Source: Bacteroidota bacterium
GTDB taxonomy: Bacteria; Bacteroidota; Bacteroidia; Chitinophagales; Chitinophagaceae
Assembly: GCA_023392575.1 (NCBI GenBank)
Contig: JAEVYV010000401.1
Location: forward strand, 1 to 7,517
Reading direction: 5' to 3'
Length of the DNA stretch: 7,517 bases
Of the stretch, positions 6,614 to 7,517 are shown one piece after another. The notes beneath the pieces were generated by a model. That model was not told the DNA's origin. It searched no databases and was given only the letters and a program-made list of their open reading frames with translations. Position 1 is the stretch's first letter. Every line of letters starts with the position of its first letter. Made by a program: the position numbers and the translations under genes.

Positions 6614-6620
6614 CCCAGGG

Positions 6621-7226
6621 TTACTTGCTATACAACTCGACGATCAGCTGCTCCTTAATATTTTCCGGAACACTTTCCCTTTCCGGGTAAGTTATGAAAG
6701 TTCCCTGAAATTCAGTTTCGTTATAGTCCACCCAGGTAAATTTAGGGTTGCGGCCACGGATATGGCTTGTAACAGCGGGATTGTCCTTTGACTTATCTTT
6801 CAAAGAAACAATATCGCCGGGCTTTAACTGAAAAGAAGGAACGTTCACCACCTCGCCGTTTACCATGATGTGCTTGTGGCTCACCAGCTGACGGGCTGCA
6901 GGGCGGGATGGCGCAATGCCCATGCGGAAAACAGTATTGTCCAAACGGGCTTCCAGGAGTTTAATAAGGTTTTCACCGGTAACACCCCTGCGGCGGGCAG
7001 CTTCATCAAACGTTTTGCGGAATTGCTTTTCTAGTACACCATACGTGTATTTGGCTTTTTGCTTTTCACGCAGCTGAAGGGCGTACTCACCTAAGCTTTT
7101 ACGCTTACGCTGTGCACCGTGCTGACCGGGAGGGTTGGAGTTTTTACCTAACCATTTACCATTGCCTAAGATAGGCTCACCGAAAATGCGGGAAATTTTG
7201 GTCTTGGGACCGTTGTAACGTGCCAT
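6621..7226 (-). CDS. rpsD: 30S ribosomal protein S4
   Basis: The 201-residue protein is S4, a primary 16S rRNA-binding protein that nucleates assembly of the small-subunit body. It begins MARYNGPKTKISRIFGEP and shows PPGQHG (32-37), YALQLREKQKAKYTYGVLEK (48-67) and GENLIKLLEARLDN (84-97). The S4 RNA-binding domain runs from about residue 92 to 150 (RLDNTVFRMG, SRPAARQLVSHKHIMVNG). It ends in the conserved KEQLIVELYSK. The N-terminal region lacks the four zinc-binding cysteines seen in some S4 proteins, so it is the zinc-free form. It sits between rpsK and rpoA. In E. coli and Bacillus S4 represses its own synthesis through structured leader RNA; here the 90 nt before the start hold a candidate pseudoknot (7236-7317). 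Length, start and motifs are all typical. Confidence 0.99.
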   Translation of the reverse strand: MARYNGPKTKISRIFGEPILGNGKWLGKNSNPPGQHGAQRKRKSLGEYALQLREKQKAKYTYGVLEKQFRKTFDEAARRRGVTGENLIKLLEARLDNTVFRMGIAPSRPAARQLVSHKHIMVNGEVVNVPSFQLKPGDIVSLKDKSKDNPAVTSHIRGRNPKFTWVDYNETEFQGTFITYPERESVPENIKEQLIVELYSK

Positions 7227-7235
7227 AATTGTTTA

Positions 7236-7317
7236 TTTCATTTCCGCTTTTTAAAAACCGGTGCATTCATCGTTGAAAGCGGATAAAATTAATGAAGCAC
7301 CCTTTGATTAAATGAAA
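7236..7317 (-). promoter_or_regulatory. Candidate pseudoknotted leader of rpsD (possible S4 autoregulatory element)
   Basis: In the minus-strand RNA, GGUGCUUCAU (7301-7292) can pair with AUGAAUGCACC (7270-7260) over 10 bp with one bulged U. UCCGCUUU (7283-7276) can pair with AAAGCGGA (7250-7243) over 8 bp. The two stems interleave as an H-type pseudoknot with connecting segments of 8, 5 and 9 nt. UUUCAUUU (7317-7310) and AAAUGAAA (7243-7236) form an outer helix, sharing one base with the inner stem, and close 9 nt before the rpsD AUG. S4 repression through a pseudoknot is established for the E. coli alpha operon; its use here is inference. Confidence 0.45.
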
Positions 7318-7335
7318 CCTTATTGGCTCAAAATA

Positions 7336-7392
7336 TGTCAGATGTCTGATGCGAAAATGTCTGATTTGCTTATTATCAGTAAATCAGACATC
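7336..7392 (-). repeat. TGTCTGAT-type repeats with alternative hairpins in the rpsK-rpsD spacer
   Basis: TGTCTGAT occurs at 7343-7350 and 7358-7365, a variant TGTCAGAT at 7336-7343, and the reverse complement ATCAGACA at 7383-7390. ATGTCTGATTT (7357-7367) and AAATCAGACAT (7381-7391) form a perfect 11-bp stem with a 13-nt loop. The same right arm can instead pair over 10 bp (ATCAGACATC, 7383-7392) with GATGTCTGAT at 7341-7350. No T tract follows, so it is not a normal terminator. It starts 13 nt past the rpsK stop. Confidence 0.7.
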
Positions 7393-7404
7393 CGCCATCA
7401 GCCA

Positions 7405-7517
7405 TTATACTCTACGTTTTTTGGGAGGACGGCAACCATTGTGGGGCAATGGCGTAACGTCTTTGATCATCGTCACTTCAATACCAGATTGCGCCAGGGC
7501 CCTGATGGCGCTTTCTC
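7405..7517 (-). CDS. rpsK: 30S ribosomal protein S11, C-terminal fragment (5' end outside window)
   Basis: Only the last 36 residues are in the window, read on the minus strand from the edge to a TAA at 7405-7407. They contain ALAQSGIEVTMIKDVTPLPH followed by NGCRPPKKRRV, the characteristic basic C-terminus of S11. S11 lies in the platform of the small subunit, near the mRNA exit channel. The gene precedes rpsD as in most bacterial alpha operons. It appears incomplete only because the window ends; the reading frame is intact as far as seen. Confidence 0.96.
   Translation of the reverse strand, partial: ESAIRALAQSGIEVTMIKDVTPLPHNGCRPPKKRRV

Overview
The window looks like a chromosomal housekeeping region of a member of the Bacteroidota, probably near Chitinophagaceae. 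Support for this is the alpha-operon order rpsK-rpsD-rpoA-rplQ followed by carA, the long Ala/Glu/Lys-rich tail on ribosomal protein L17, A/T-rich leaders without Shine-Dalgarno motifs, and TAnnTTTG-like promoter elements. The family placement is inference; no 16S or other marker is present.

Layout from right to left on the minus strand (direction of transcription): the 3' end of rpsK (7405-7517, cut by the window edge), rpsD (6621-7226), rpoA (5489-6490) and rplQ (4776-5297) form the end of a ribosomal protein / RNA polymerase alpha operon. A strong intrinsic terminator follows (4723-4756). carA (3535-4626), the glutaminase subunit of carbamoyl-phosphate synthase, has its own terminator (3481-3514). 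aroQ (3035-3454), a type II 3-dehydroquinate dehydratase, comes next. On the plus strand a two-bundle FUSC/YccS-like membrane protein (913-3048) converges on aroQ and overlaps its 3' end by 14 bp. A divergent, truncated acetyl-CoA hydrolase/CoA-transferase gene (1-785, minus) fills the left end. No gene-free stretch exceeds 300 bases; the longest spacers are rpoA-rplQ (191 bp) and rpsK-rpsD (177 bp).

The genes themselves are ordinary core metabolism and translation. The unusual content lies in the spacers, which are rich in dyad structure. Upstream of rpsD, three sets of complementary arms could form an H-type pseudoknot closed by an outer helix, ending 9 nt before the AUG; this is a candidate S4 autoregulatory leader. 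Just upstream of it, TGTCTGAT-type repeats can form mutually exclusive hairpins. The rpoA-rplQ spacer carries 16-bp tandem repeats, a 29-bp near-palindrome and alternative stems right beside the rplQ start, and it is bounded by 13-bp inverted repeats. A hairpin also sits between rpsD and rpoA, and a terminator-like hairpin lies inside the last codons of the FUSC gene. No phage, insertion sequence, defence system, CRISPR array, tRNA or rRNA was seen.
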